From: Cristatella mucedo
Taxonomy: Eukaryota; Bryozoa; Phylactolaemata; Cristatellidae
Reading direction: 5' to 3'
DNA length: 64,000 bases
NCBI GenBank assembly: GCA_009760855.2
Contig: WPIO01000111.1
Coordinates: forward strand, 1,217,501-1,281,500
The notes below the pieces were generated by a model that saw nothing but the letters and a program-made list of their open reading frames with translations, did no database searches and had not been told where the DNA came from. Positions 12,597 through 23,205 of the stretch are shown here, in pieces. The translations under genes were made by a program, and so were the position numbers. How positions within the stretch are numbered: position 1 is the first letter of the stretch; each line of letters opens with the position of its first letter.

Positions 12597-12742
12597 GCTG
12601 CCCCATCGTGCATACTAGCTCTCTGTAAATCAGGTCGACCAGCTAGCCTGTGCTATGGTAGATGCATCCTCACTTGTCTGTTAGTGATTTATTATTAAGC
12701 ACAGTGATGTTTGACTTATTCGATAGCTTCACATATATGTAT

Positions 12743-12765
12743 GCACACACACACACACACACACT

Positions 12766-12819
<54 letters not shown>
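12743..12819. repeat. (AC)n(AT)n compound microsatellite
   Basis: About 38 bp of AC repeats joined to about 38 bp of AT repeats. Confidence 0.95.
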
Positions 12820-12821
<2 letters not shown>

Positions 12822-12994
12822 GCAGAATAAAAAGCTTCTTTAGCTATCAGCTTCCTCGAAGTGGGCAATAAGGATTGCTTTCTGCAGGACTAGGACTTGC
12901 CGTCTTCATTGTAGATATCGCGTGCCTTCCTGAGCTAACAACCTTGGTCTGGAGGCACAGGACTAGGTTTTGAATTTTGGATTATATCTGGCTT

Positions 12995-14068
12995 TCATTC
13001 CAGAAACTTATAATTACAATAATATGTGTTATTATAGTAATAATATGATATGTAAAGAGCTCCTCAGAAAACTAAATAACTTCCTTAGCAGTTTACACAT
13101 ACTATCACGGAATGTCAATATAGTTAGTGGCAATACACACACTTTCAGCACCCGTAAGCTTAATTATAATAATAATAGTACATCTGGGAAGCCCTCAGTG
13201 AACTGAATATCATTCTAGGAGCTTTCTAGTTCCTGTATAGACAGCATTCCCAAATGATCAGTCACAAAATCCCCAAGCAGAAGGCATAGTGTAAGCAGGT
13301 ACATTCACACGAAGTACGAATCACAAAGACCTGATAAACGCTCTAATTACCAGGTGGTTTTTAGCTTACCAAGAAGTCGTCGTGTCAGGTACACTGTGAT
13401 GTGCATAGGTAGCAAGTTCCAGGCTTTAAAATCAATGGAACTGCTGGCATGTTCTCGGAAGGTTTTGAGGTTCCAACGAGGTATGGCCTAACGATTCGAG
13501 TCAGAATAGTGGGTTGTATGATTCTTCGCCTGGTGTTTTGATAGGTAGGCTAGAGCCAGAGAATTAAAGCACCTAAAAGGAAGTGACAGAACCTTAAAGT
13601 CGATGCGCTGCTTGATTGGGCACCAGTACTGGTCAGTGAGAAGTGGTTTGATTCGGCAATTTCGCAGCCCACGATTGTGGAGCTGATGTGGTCGTTAAAC
13701 AAAAGGTCACTTTGGAACAGGTCACCTAGATTACATGCAGATTCAACTAGAAATATGCTGGTGAAGCCAATTTTGAGTATCGGGTTTTTATATTTTTTGG
13801 ATCACACTTGGTTTGCCCATAACTATAAGTTGGTTTTGTTGTCAGTCAATTAAAGAAAGTTGGCTGCCATCCATAATATCATCAATATATGCAGTAGGGT
13901 GTGTAGAGAATTCGACATGCTCGAGGGCTGGAAGGGATCAAAGCAAAGGTAAAACTGAGTGTCATCTGAATAGAAGTGAAAGCCTAGATTCTACTTACCA
14001 ATCACTTCGGCAAAAGGAAGAGTATAACTTGAAAAGAAGTGAACCGAGCACAGAGCCCTGAGATAATG
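12995..14068 (-). mobile_element. LINE family A, 3' portion of a long nested copy
   Basis: Minus-strand copy. ATT-type tail and stem-loop near 13017-13100; a second, similar tail at about 13162-13240 suggests that a tail-only copy landed in the 3' UTR. The region behind RT follows to 14068. The element continues at 14406 after a LINE B insertion and again at 15303 after two SINE1 copies. Confidence 0.8.
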
Positions 14069-14405
14069 TACTGTAATGTATCTCTGTCTGTAACCCCATA
14101 AGGCCACAAAGACAATGTTGGTGTTACCCATGAGAGTTTTGTATAGCACACTCACAGCCTAAGCAGCTTTTGGTACGCATCGGTAGCCAACAGACGTCAT
14201 CTCACGAAATACAGAGAAAGTGGCAAGTATAGGGGAGTCAGGGGAGCAGTTGAGGTAGTGAAGCATGGAAGTAACGGCTCAGGACCGCCAGAAAGGATGA
14301 GCGATAGTCGGCAGCAGGAGATTAGTTGTCGTTGCATAAGAATTGTGGAAGTGAATTCCTCATTCTAGGACCAGCAGAGCTAAAGCTTCTGTCGCCAAGG
14401 GTCTA
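14069..14405 (-). mobile_element. LINE family B 3' end inserted into LINE A
   Basis: Begins with the B tail (TACTGTAATGTATCTCTGTC) and runs to AAAGCTTCTGTCGCCAAGGGTC. LINE A sequence flanks it on both sides (AGCACAGAGCCCTGAG / CATCGGAGTCTCCCACTG). Confidence 0.85.
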
Positions 14406-14960
14406 CCCAATACTGAAGTGTTTCATCGGAGTCTCCCACTGAGATAGGACTCGAATCATTGCAGAGCAGTGCCAGTTATGCCCGGCAAGATTCAAGATGC
14501 TCAAGAAGGACTTTCTGATCACTAGTAACAAATGCTGCCAAAAGATCAAGCAGAACAAGCAGAGAGACTTTACTCAAGTCTTAATTCATGTGAAGTTTGT
14601 TATACATCCGAAGCAATGCTGACTCTGTAGAGTGATTGATCTAAACCGGGACTGGAACTTGCTAGGTTTAAGGTCTCAATATAATAGTTTTTTATTTGCC
14701 ACACCTCGTTTTAGTGTTTTTTTTATGAACAAGAGAAAGGAGACTGGACTGAAAGCAGCTCTCAAGTCCTCTTGGTTTAGCATTGCTTTCCATTTTAGTC
14801 GCCTTACAACTGCCTTTTTGAAAGCCATTTGGATATGGAGATATGGATATGGAGATAAAGATATGATAAAGATAATATGATAGATATAAATATATAATAT
14901 AAATATGATAATATGATATAATATGATAAAAATATGGAGACGTAAGCTGAGGCAAAAAAC
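14406..14960 (-). mobile_element. LINE family A, RT portion of the nested copy
   Basis: Reverse complement of the LDLSAAFDT-to-SGRL region (14430-14600) and of the region upstream (14690-14830). A degenerate GATAT/ATAATATGATA expansion at 14829-14940 has grown inside it. Confidence 0.75.
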
Positions 14961-14983
14961 ATACTTATAATGCTAGTTATTCA

Positions 14984-15120
14984 TGCCAATTGGTCTAGCG
15001 GTTAAGGTGCTCGCCCCGACCAAGGTCTGGCTTGAGGTTGTGGGCTCGAGCCCCGAGGCATATGTGAAGCGCCTGAATAGAGATTAAGTTCTCTTGGGGT
15101 GCTGTATAAATGAATTATAT
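14984..15120 (+). mobile_element. SINE1, full-length copy
   Basis: tRNA-like head with A box TTGGTCTAGCGGTTAAGG and B box GTGGGCTCGAGCCCC, then a short link CGAGGCATATGTG and the LINE A-type stem-loop AAGCGCC...AGAGATTAAGTTCTCT...GGTGCT, ending TATAAATGAATTATAT. SINEs of this kind are transcribed by RNA polymerase III and moved by a partner LINE. The parent tRNA is not certain. Confidence 0.9.
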
Positions 15121-15171
15121 TTGTTATTTATTTTTGGCAGTAAATCTAAGCATAGTAGACCTCATAAGTAA

Positions 15172-15302
15172 GTAATTCATTTATGTAGCGCCCCAAGAGA
15201 ACTTAATCTCTATTCATGCACTTCACATATGCCTCGAGGCTTGAGCCCACGACCTCAACCAGACCTTGGTCGGGGCGAGCACATTAACAGCTGGATCAAA
15301 TC
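15172..15302 (-). mobile_element. SINE1, minus copy facing the previous one
   Basis: Same parts in reverse: stem-loop at 15187-15226, B box GAGGCTTGAGCCCAC, A box GCACATTAACAGCTGG (two changes from consensus). Only about 50 bp separates it from the + copy, giving an inverted pair inside the LINE A copy. Confidence 0.9.
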
Positions 15303-16015
15303 GAATGCAGACACCGTGGTAGTGCACGGAATCGTTGGACAGGAGTCCTGTGTTTATGTAATTGAGGGATAGTAGTCCCAAAGTGATGCTACAACGACTT
15401 ACCGATCGTCCTTCTTTTTGACAAAGAAGCTAGGGAAGCAGTCGGCTTGATTAAAGGATCAGTTGGTAAGGAGCTAATCTGGGAGTGGTTAAGGAAATGG
15501 TTGATGGTAGACATATAAGTGTTTTTGGATTGTGGATTGTGCATCTTTGATTCAACCATATTTTTGGAGAAGATAGATTTGGCCTTTGTTAGGATTGATT
15601 GTTATGATCTACAGTAGTCTTCACATGCCTGACTAGGGAGGTCAACCTGATGTTTTATAGGCTTTGTCAAGTTTGTGCTTACTAGACCTACCTAGTTTAA
15701 TGTCTTTGATAAACCATAGGCTGTCTCATATTGCATAAGAGACTTCACGGCTTGCATAAGACAGCTCACAGGGATCCAGCCAATGCAAGAAAAAGTACAT
15801 TTTAGGCCCTGCTTAGATGTGGTTAAGCTAGGTGTGGCGTTTATCAGGACTGAATTTCAGGATTTGGGAGCATGCCAATTGTAGGTTTGGTCATTCAAAC
15901 ATTTTATGTTGGTTCGAAGCACAGATAAACAAGTCAGAAGTTTAAGTCATACAATGTGAGGCCTAATTAGATAGTAGTTTTGCAAAGTGGACTTGACCAA
16001 GACAATGGAAAGACG
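15303..16015 (-). mobile_element. LINE family A, 5' part of the nested copy
   Basis: The reverse complement matches the linker and pre-RT region of the copy at 23206-23760: the 'GATGGTAGAC...TTTTTGGATTGTGGATTGTGCATC' zone near 15500, and the 'AAACCATAGGC' zone near 15710. The coding frame is lost. Confidence 0.7.
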
Positions 16016-16039
16016 TAAAAATGAGTGACACTAATTTGA

Positions 16040-17125
16040 GGGTTATGGGTTAACCAAGTGTGACTCTGAAATTGGAAAGCTTAAAGCTCAAAATCGCCCC
16101 TGCCTGCATATCTCCTGTTGCATCTGAACGAAATTTAGTTGTCCTATTCCAAAGTGACCTTGTACTAGATGACCAAGTCAGTACCACGGTTGGTTCTGCC
16201 TAATTTATGCTACATAGCGTACCTGAAATTCGGGCTTTTTAAGACAGGGACGCCACATCCAAATATGTCCATGCATTTTGACATCTCATCTCAACTTCTT
16301 TAACTTACTATTTGCTGGCCTAATGGCCTGTACACTTAGGCCCCTACAGTTGACTAAACTCTGCAGCTAGGCTTGTCTGTCGTGAAAGTCCCAGTTTCCA
16401 CATGACCACTTTTCGCTTACTTGAACTGGGTCCTAATCAAGTAATATAACAAATTCAGGATTTTGTCACTCACTTGTAGGTCCTTTTATACTCTAGCTCT
16501 AGCTTACTTATCATAGCATTTGCATGCTGACCCTGTGCATGTCACCTCTTATTATGCTATGCTTGTTGACATTGACCATGCTACCACTAATGCTTTCTTT
16601 GCAGCATGTGTAAAGTGCCTAGAAAGTGTTAAGTTCTCTGAGGGCGCTATACAAATGTATGATTTTTATTATTATTTTAACTACTCTCCTGTCTGGCTAG
16701 GCACTGTACCATCAGCTATTCTAACTAAAATCGTCCATCTACACCCCGTATGGATCTAATTTTCTTTGAAGACATTGCCTTTATTTGGACACTCCCAACG
16801 TCTGGAGCCCACTCCCATCCGACATCACGACACCCGTGACTTGATGACATTTTGAAAGAAGCTGCGAATTTACCTGTTTATCACAACATTTTCTGGATAC
16901 TTCTGATTCCTCCTGTTTGCTTATGTGTGCTGACACTGCATGCTACCACTAACCATATTTCACATGCTGAAACTGTGCATGTCACCCCAACCTCGTTAAT
17001 CTTGTTGACTTTGTACATGTTACCACTAGAATTAGTTTCAGGCTCCTATTACAGCAAATCTATATGTCTAGTAAGAGACCAAATTCTGTGGGGGTGCTAT
17101 ATAAACACATTCTTAATATATTATG
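16040..17125 (+). mobile_element. LINE family A, two 3' fragments in tandem
   Basis: The first fragment (about 16040-16675) contains the post-RT coding region, the 3' UTR, a stem-loop near 16610-16650 and an ATT tail. The second (about 16676-17125) begins again in 3' coding sequence and ends with a decayed stem-loop near 17065-17100. Confidence 0.8.
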
Positions 17126-17162
17126 AATTTTGTCCCTAGTATCATAAAAAAGGCAATAGTTA

Positions 17163-17461
17163 GACTGTGGGCGTGTGATCGCCGTGGTTCCGCCCCCAGC
17201 CGACGTTCTGTCCGCCCAACGGCAACGCTCCTTACCGGCACGTGACTCGTTCCTTGCGGCACAATTCACTTTCTGCCTGTGCGTCGGCCTGCACGCACGC
17301 TATCCACTCTCTTCTCTCTCCTATCACCTCGTGCTCCGGAGTAGCACGCACGACGGCTGCTAGATCGTATAATACACGCCGTCGTCGACAACGCTTGTGG
17401 GGGCTTCGCTCTTCATCGCGCCGCCATCGCGCGCCCGCGAGCCCCTACAAGACCACTCAAT
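17163..17461. other. GC-rich block, possible solo LTR
   Basis: About 300 bp, much richer in G and C than its surroundings, opening TGTGGGCGTG and closing ACCACTCA. It holds a TATA-like TCGTATAATACACG at 17367-17380 and an AATAAG near the end. TG...CA ends plus these signals suggest a solo LTR, but no clear target-site duplication was found and no internal retroviral-type gene is seen anywhere. Confidence 0.3.
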
Positions 17462-17689
17462 AAGAATGTGACTCTAGAACATGGTAACTTGAGAAACTTT
17501 CGCCTTGCCCTACTTTTGCATGTTCCTACTTGGATTCATAAAAACAAGTATGTACCATGAGGGACTCACCAGTTAGTCACTTATATCACATCTTAGAAAC
17601 TAGCAAGCAAGTTTGAGTGAGGTTTCCATCAACATTTAGGTAAGGTAGCACTGTAGCAATGAACTGCTGATAGTAATTCTGGCTTAGGT

Positions 17690-18116
17690 AGAGTCTCTCT
17701 ACTTGTTTGGCTGGATTTTATTGCAGCATTTTATGATAATGATCGCCAACTCTAATGACTAGGCAAATCTTACAACCTACTGTTCTTTGTCGAATCGTTT
17801 AGCCAAACCGCATGCAAACCCCTAAACCTTCAGAGACCGTGCCTTTAGCTCTCATGCTCCCAAAGTCTGGAACTCACTATCGAAGCAAGTCCTCTGACAT
17901 GACATTTAAAAAGAAGCTTAAAGCACCTACTTCTGACAGCATTCAGTGGGTCTGTGATTCGTCCGTCATGTGCATATGCCTGTGTACACTGCCTGCTGCT
18001 TTCGGATGTTACCACCACTCATTTGATAATGCTTTCTATACAGCACCTGTAAAGTGCCTAGATAGATCTTCATTTCTCCTAGTGCACTATGCACATGTAT
18101 TATTATAATTATTACT
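17690..18116 (+). mobile_element. LINE family A, 3' fragment
   Basis: A decayed RT box (LDFIAAFYD-type) near 17710, then a deletion, the CCCAAAGTCTGGAACTC coding segment near 17868, the 3' UTR, and a stem-loop near 18050-18090 with TATTATTATAATTATTA tail. Confidence 0.75.
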
Positions 18117-18363
18117 AAGTCTGGCTCGAGAGCCTCTCACAAAGCCCGGGCATACCTGGCAGTGCACTACGGTAGTGCAAGGCCTGTATCAGTTAGAAAC
18201 TCAGGAGAGCTTTTACTTCAATTGGCAGCATTCTTCAGATGAGCACTCTTTGATTACAGATTTGTCCAGGGATGTTAATTTGTACCAATTATTTTACAAA
18301 ATATTGTCTTCTTCCCGCTATAATGTAAATGCTGAGCTCATTCTAAGCATTCGTTGTTAAGCA

Positions 18364-18442
18364 CGAGCCCCGAAGCATATGTGAAGCGCCTGAATAGAGA
18401 TTAAGTTCTCTTGGGGCGCTATATAAATGAATTATATATATA
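18364..18442 (+). mobile_element. SINE1, 3' half
   Basis: Begins in the B box (GAGCCCCGAAGC) and contains a perfect version of the shared stem-loop (18383-18420), with tail TATAAATGAATTATATATATA. The head is missing. Confidence 0.85.
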
Positions 18443-18529
18443 AGCAGATGACATGTAGCTGTACTTGCACTTTTAAAGAAAGAAGGAATAATAAATCGTC
18501 TGTTTAAGCAGCCTCGTTGATATGCAGCA

Positions 18530-19212
18530 TAATGTAATGCACTTCTGTTAGTAACTCCAAAGCCACACAGAGTATCTCGGTGTTACTCAGTAGAGTTTTA
18601 TAAAACTTAATTAAACTTTAAGCCCTTGTCCATACACAGTCGGTACCCATCAGACTTCCTTTCATGCAACAAAGACAAAGTGAGATAAATAGCTAAGTCA
18701 GGAGAGTTGTTCAGGTGGGGAGTAGCATGCAAGGAGCAGCTCAAGTAGGCTGGAAGCATTTGCCATGGTCGGCAGCAGCAGTGTAGATATCTTTATGGAA
18801 GAATTGTGGAAGTGAGTTCCACAGTCTCAGACCTGCAGGGCGAAAGTGTTTGGCACCTATGGTCTTTAAGCAGAAGAAGGGCAATAATCTAGCCAAGACA
18901 GAACCAGGGAGCTAGTTCAAAGTTTTGCAAGCTACAGTGATAGGCAGTCCTTAGTCTTAAAAATTGATCAGATGGCATGCCAAACAATGGGGGCAGTTTT
19001 TTATATAACTTTTTAAATTTTGGCATGTTTCAAAGATTGCATATGAATCCTGCATACTGGGACTGTCCCGCAACCACATCCTTTATTAGGAAAGCAAAGT
19101 CTTTTAGTCCAGCCACAAGCTTGGAGTGTTCTACCGGTAACAGTTTTAGGTTTATTGTTATGTTGAAGGAAAATAGCCGACATGCAGAATTGGATGTCTG
19201 CCAGGCAAACAT
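18530..19212 (-). mobile_element. LINE family B, 3' fragment
   Basis: B tail near 18533, the WNSLPQFL-type segment near 18800, and the region equal to 41745-41800 near 19085-19115. Many point changes; old copy. Confidence 0.8.
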
Positions 19213-19330
19213 TTAATTTATAATAATATGGATAAAATACACTTGATAAAGCACCGTCAGAGAACTCAGTCTCTCTCTAGGTGCTTTACATTTGCTGCAA
19301 AGGAAACACGATCGAATCTGACTTCACAAA
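19213..19330 (-). mobile_element. LINE family A, 3'-tail-only copy
   Basis: ATAATAATATGG tail, then the minus-strand stem-loop (AAAGCACCGTCAGAGAACT...CTAGGTGCTTT) and TTTGCTGCAAAGG. Truncated within about 120 bp. Confidence 0.8.
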
Positions 19331-19394
19331 TCAATCCAACGAAGGTAGACGAGTGACTTGGCATATTATAGTTTGTCTTAGTCTCGGATTTATG

Positions 19395-20405
19395 TATAGT
19401 ATAATAATAATGCATTCTATATAGCACCCTCAGATAACCCAGTCTCTTTCCAGGTACTTTACATTTGCTGCAAAGGAAGCACGGTCGAATGGTTAGTAGT
19501 AGCATACTCAATGAACAACAAGAATATGGTTAGGGTCAGAATGCAATTTTGGTCAGTGGCAGGATGCACAGTATCAGCATTCATAGGCACATAAAAGGAT
19601 GAATCACAGGGACCCACTTATTACTGTAATAAATAGATGCATTTTTAGTTTCTCTTTAAATGTGGTCAAGTCAGGAGATGTCGTCACACAAGTCGGTAGT
19701 GAGTTTCAGGCTTTGGAAGCATAGAAACTAAAGGCACGGTCTCCAAAGGATTTGAGATTTGTATGAGGTACAGGTAATCAGATTCCGAAAGCAGATAGTA
19801 CGATGCTTAGCCTGGTGGGGAAGTAGAGCTGATAAATACTTGCTGATTCAACAGCCTCTTGTGTATAGTTAAAGTGACAGAAGAGCCTTTACGGCTATCA
19901 CCACCGCTTGCATGGGGCGATACAGGATCGCCCACTGTAGGATTCGAACTCACGACCTCGGTCCCGAGGTCGTGAAAAGCAACCGCCTTACCTTGTGTGC
20001 TATCACTATGCAATAGATACTGGGGCCAAAGAATGGAGGGACCTGAAAGTGAGTTACCAAACCTTAATGCCGATGCCTTGCTTGACTGGGAACCAGTTCA
20101 GGTTGGTAAGAAGTGGTGTGATGTGGCAGCTGTGATGCTCACGACAGACAAGTCTAGCTGCAGAGTTTTGCACAAGTTGTAAGCGCCTGAGTGCACAGGC
20201 CGGTAGATCAGCAAGCAGTGAGTTACAGAAGTCAAGACAGCATGTCACAACTGCATGGACCAACTTAGATGTGGTATCCCTTAATAAAAAAAGCCCGAAT
20301 TTTAGCAATGTTGTGCAGCTGAAAGTAGGCAGACTTGATTGTGTAGCTGATAAGGTCATCTAACCAAAGGTCACTTTGGAGCTTGACACCTAGATTTCGT
20401 GCAAA
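19395..20405 (-). mobile_element. LINE family A, 3' part, interrupted by SINE2
   Basis: Stem-loop near 19417-19465, 3' UTR, post-RT coding zone to about 20400. A SINE2 sits at 19826-20010 with LINE A sequence (TAGCCTGGTGGGG / AGGGACCTGAAAGTGAG) on both sides. The 5' continuation may be the fragment at 20947. Confidence 0.85.
19826..20010 (-). mobile_element. SINE2, nested in LINE A
   Basis: Minus copy: body AACAGCCTC...GAGCCTTTACGGCTATCACCACCGCTTGC, then the tRNA-like head with B box GATTCGAACTC and A box CCGCCTTACCTTGTGTGC. Between the boxes lies an 11-bp perfect inverted repeat, CACGACCTCGG-TC-CCGAGGTCGTG (19951-19974), in the place of a class II tRNA variable arm. Confidence 0.85.
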
Positions 20406-20602
20406 TTAAAAAAAATTTAAATTAAATACTAGTTGATTTAACAGCCTTTTGTATAGCTACAGAAGAGCCTTTACGGCTATCACCACCAGTTGCAGTGGTG
20501 ATAAAAGATCGCTCACTGCATGATTCGAACCCACGACCTCAGGGTCTAGGTCGTGAAAAGCAACCGCCTTACCTTGTGAGCCATTATGTCTCACCAATAT
20601 GA
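20406..20602 (-). mobile_element. SINE2, complete copy
   Basis: Same order as the copy at 19826: AT-rich tail (20406-20430), body with GAGCCTTTACGGCTATCACC, B box TTCGAACCCACGACC, A box CCTTACCTTGTGAGCC, ending at TCTCACCA. Confidence 0.85.
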
Positions 20603-20607
20603 GTTCA

Positions 20608-20946
20608 GCTTAAAGACAGTTGGCGACAGAAGCTTTAGCTCTGCAGGTCCTAGACTGTGGAACTCGCTTCCATAATTCTTACGCACCGACATCTACTCTC
20701 CAACTGCCGACTATAGCACATCTTTTTCAGCGGTACTGAACTGCTACTCACTACCTCAACTGCTCTCCTAACTCTGCTATGCTTCCCAATTTCTCTTTGT
20801 TGCGTGAGACGAAGTCTGTTGGCTACTGAATGCTTACCGAAAGCCGCTTAGGCTGTGAGTGGGCTATACAAAACTCTCCTGCGTAACACCCACATGGTCT
20901 TTTTGACTTTGTGGAGTTACTGACGGAGATACATTACATTACATTA
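20608..20946 (+). mobile_element. LINE family B, 3' fragment
   Basis: Runs from the RSFSSAGPRLWNSLP-type segment to the 3' end. It has a clear 3' stem-loop at 20884-20919 (TAAC...CCACA...TGTGG...GTTA) and the tail ATACATTACATTACATTA. Confidence 0.85.
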
Positions 20947-21290
20947 GCTTGTCTGCTATGACTGGTTCTAGTGTTTCTTTTTAGCAACAGTAGAAGGGAG
21001 ACTGGGCAGAAGTTGCTCAACTTCTCTTGGTCTAGTATTGCATTCTCGAGTAGTGGCGTCACTACTGCCTTTTTAAAAGGTGCTGGGACATGACCTGAGG
21101 CGAATACATATTTATGATGTTAATTATGCATGGCAGCAGCTGATTAATGCATCCTAGGAGCAGGACGGTGAGAATAGGGTCCAGAGGACTAGTTGTCTTT
21201 GATTGGGATGTGAATTTCAGGATGAGGTCACTAGTGACCTGCTTGAATGTAAGGATGAGTGGGCCTCATTATCCGACATGTTAGCTAAGC
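20947..21290 (-). mobile_element. LINE family A, pre-RT fragment
   Basis: The reverse complement matches the 'CAGGTCATGT-CCAGCACCTTTTAAAAA' zone of the copy at 23920-23950 and sequence just upstream. It stops near 21290 where unique DNA with the TMEM254-like exons begins. Confidence 0.7.
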
Positions 21291-21536
21291 AGAAAGCCCT
21301 ATTGTGGAAGCAGCCTCACTTGTGAATGGTGGCATCTTCTGTCATATACCACTTTTCCCTAAAGGAAAACATGTCTTTCTGCATCAGTAGTTACTACCAT
21401 ACCCTTTAATTCTGTTGGTTTTATTTTCAGATGAATGGAAAAGTAAAGTTGTGAACATGCACTTGTTGCCTTTTTGTTGTTTGTGATGCTAATATATTTT
21501 TAAGTAGGGCAGTTAACAATTAATTTTTTGTTGTAG

Positions 21537-21640
21537 TGGTGCCAGGTATCTCCTAATTCAGTCCCATACAGCTACTTGGGACCGGTTGGATGGCTAGCCC
21601 GTTACCTCAATCACAACCACGAATTCCTGATTGCTGTCAT
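21537..21640 (+). CDS. TMEM254-like gene, internal exon A
   Basis: 104 nt between a strong acceptor (TTTTTTGTTGTAG) and a GTAAGTG donor, open in one frame: WCQVSPNSVPYSYLGPVGWL, then ARYLNHNHEFLIAV, leaving phase 2. VPYSYLGPVG matches IPYQNLGPLG of human TMEM254, and the spacing to the following helix is the same. TMEM254 is a small multi-pass membrane protein of poorly known function. The next exon completes the codon and continues the match, so the pair is hard to explain by chance. Confidence 0.8.
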
Positions 21641-21920
21641 GTAAGTGCACTAAGGCAGAATGTCTAGTTTTATTTGCAAACACATTTTATCATTTAATAT
21701 GCACGCGTGTTAGTTTGTTGCTTCACTATTTCAGGGATTAAATGGTGTGATGAATGATTTGCTATTGCTGATTTTGATAAGCATGCCTGCTATCTGCACT
21801 GCCCATGCGATAGTGTACAGCGACTCTCACCTGCAATTAGCAACTGCTGGTGATTTGCATGCTTGCATGCATAGGTTTTTCAATCGATAGTAGATCAACA
21901 AGAATTGGGGTTTGTTGCAG

Positions 21921-21980
21921 TTTCTACGCTGCATATTGTGCACACATCGTTGAAGGCTTGTATTCGGTCAAGTTGTCTAG
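21921..21980 (+). CDS. TMEM254-like gene, internal exon B
   Basis: 60 nt after acceptor GGTTTGTTGCAG with donor GTAAGA. Joined to exon A (AT|T) it reads IFYAAYCAHIVEGLYSVKLS, aligning with the human helix WLAWLIHVGESLYAIVLCK (shared A, H, E, LY). It ends in phase 2. The conserved continuation (a KGI segment, then a W..QTF.FG helix) was not found directly downstream; LINE copies start at 22410. Exons A and B are separated by a 280-nt intron. Confidence 0.8.
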
Positions 21981-22409
21981 GTAAGAAAGCATGGCTTTTG
22001 GTATTCAAATTACTTTTCATTTTGGTTTTTTGCATACTGATTATTGGTTAGGGTTGTTTCGGTGATTCCACTTCAGTCTTTCTCTTAGTAATATGCTTAT
22101 AAAGCTAAACCGATTTCACTGAGTTTAGAAAGTGCGGTGCTCATTGGCTTCCTCAGTTCTTAATCTATTGGGCTTGGTCATGCCATAATTACTTTTTGAG
22201 AGTGCATCGTTATCTGTCTCGTGATCTTAATCCATTCCTATCAACGCAATAATAAGGCTCCTAAAAAGATTTTGAGTGCTCCAATGGCGCCATACTGCGA
22301 TAATGTTGTTACTACAGTCATTTATCAAACGCTAGAAAAGGCGTTCGATAGAATGCCTAAATGACTTCGCCTAGTGAGCAGCAGTAATTGAACGTATATT
22401 ATACTTTAA

Positions 22410-23110
22410 GCTGTGCCATCACGTCCGATCCCCATCTAATATTATGAGCAGTCTTCCTTGGTGGCTTACTAAAAAGTTAACTAGCTCGTTAGTTCTGTCC
22501 CGGCTAGATTATTGTAATTCTCTTTAGGCTGGGTCGCTGAAAAAAGCCACTAGGCTACTGCAGCTGGCTATGAATATGCCTGCACGGCTACTTTGCAAAC
22601 CCCAGAGGTTTGACCATGTGTCTTATTTGCAAAAAGAGCTAGGATGGCTGCTGGTTGATCAATGGATATAGAGCAAAGTTCTTAAGCTGAGACTCACAAG
22701 GCCTGCCGAGGCTTGGCTCCTTAATACCTAGCTGTACTGCTGCACCAGTTTCAGCCTCCTTGTGGCCTCAAGTCCTCTATGGACAGCAAAATTGCTGTTC
22801 CATTTTTCACTTAAGCACCGTTTGGGACAGTAGCTTTTGCTCTGCAGGTCCTCGTCGGTGGAACTCACTTTCACAATTTTTATGCAACAACTACTCTCCT
22901 GCTGACGACTATGGCACATCGTGTCCAGTCGTCCTTAGCTTGCACTTCCATGCCACCCACTTCCTCGACTACTCTCCTGACTCCACTATGCGTCTTACTT
23001 TCTCTTGCGTTGTGCGAGATGAAGTCGGTTGTCTGCCGAATGTGTACCGAAAGCCGCTTTGGCTATGAGTGTGCTATGCCAAACTCCCCTGCGTAATACC
23101 ACAAATTCCG
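22410..23110 (+). mobile_element. LINE family B, 3' fragment
   Basis: It covers the part after the RT catalytic core. Degraded LTSSLVLSRLDY-type coding begins near 22470, the RRWNSLSQFL-type region near 22855, and the 3' end near 23095 (CTGCGTAATACC). Compared with the intact-frame copy at 40913-41810 it carries several stops. It marks the right border of the TMEM254-like exon region. Confidence 0.85.
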
Positions 23111-23124
23111 TGGGCAAGGTGACG

Positions 23125-23205
23125 GTGGCATAGCAGCATCACCTATTAGAAGAACAAAGCCTTCTAATCCATCTACATGCTTGTAGTGTCTTATGAGTAG
23201 CACGA
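23125..23205 (-). mobile_element. LINE family B, short internal fragment
   Basis: Matches the minus-strand LINE B sequence seen at 41745-41805 (CATCACCTATTAGAA...GCCTTCTAATCCA). It sits inverted between the + LINE B fragment and the large LINE A copy, a rearrangement scar. Confidence 0.7.
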
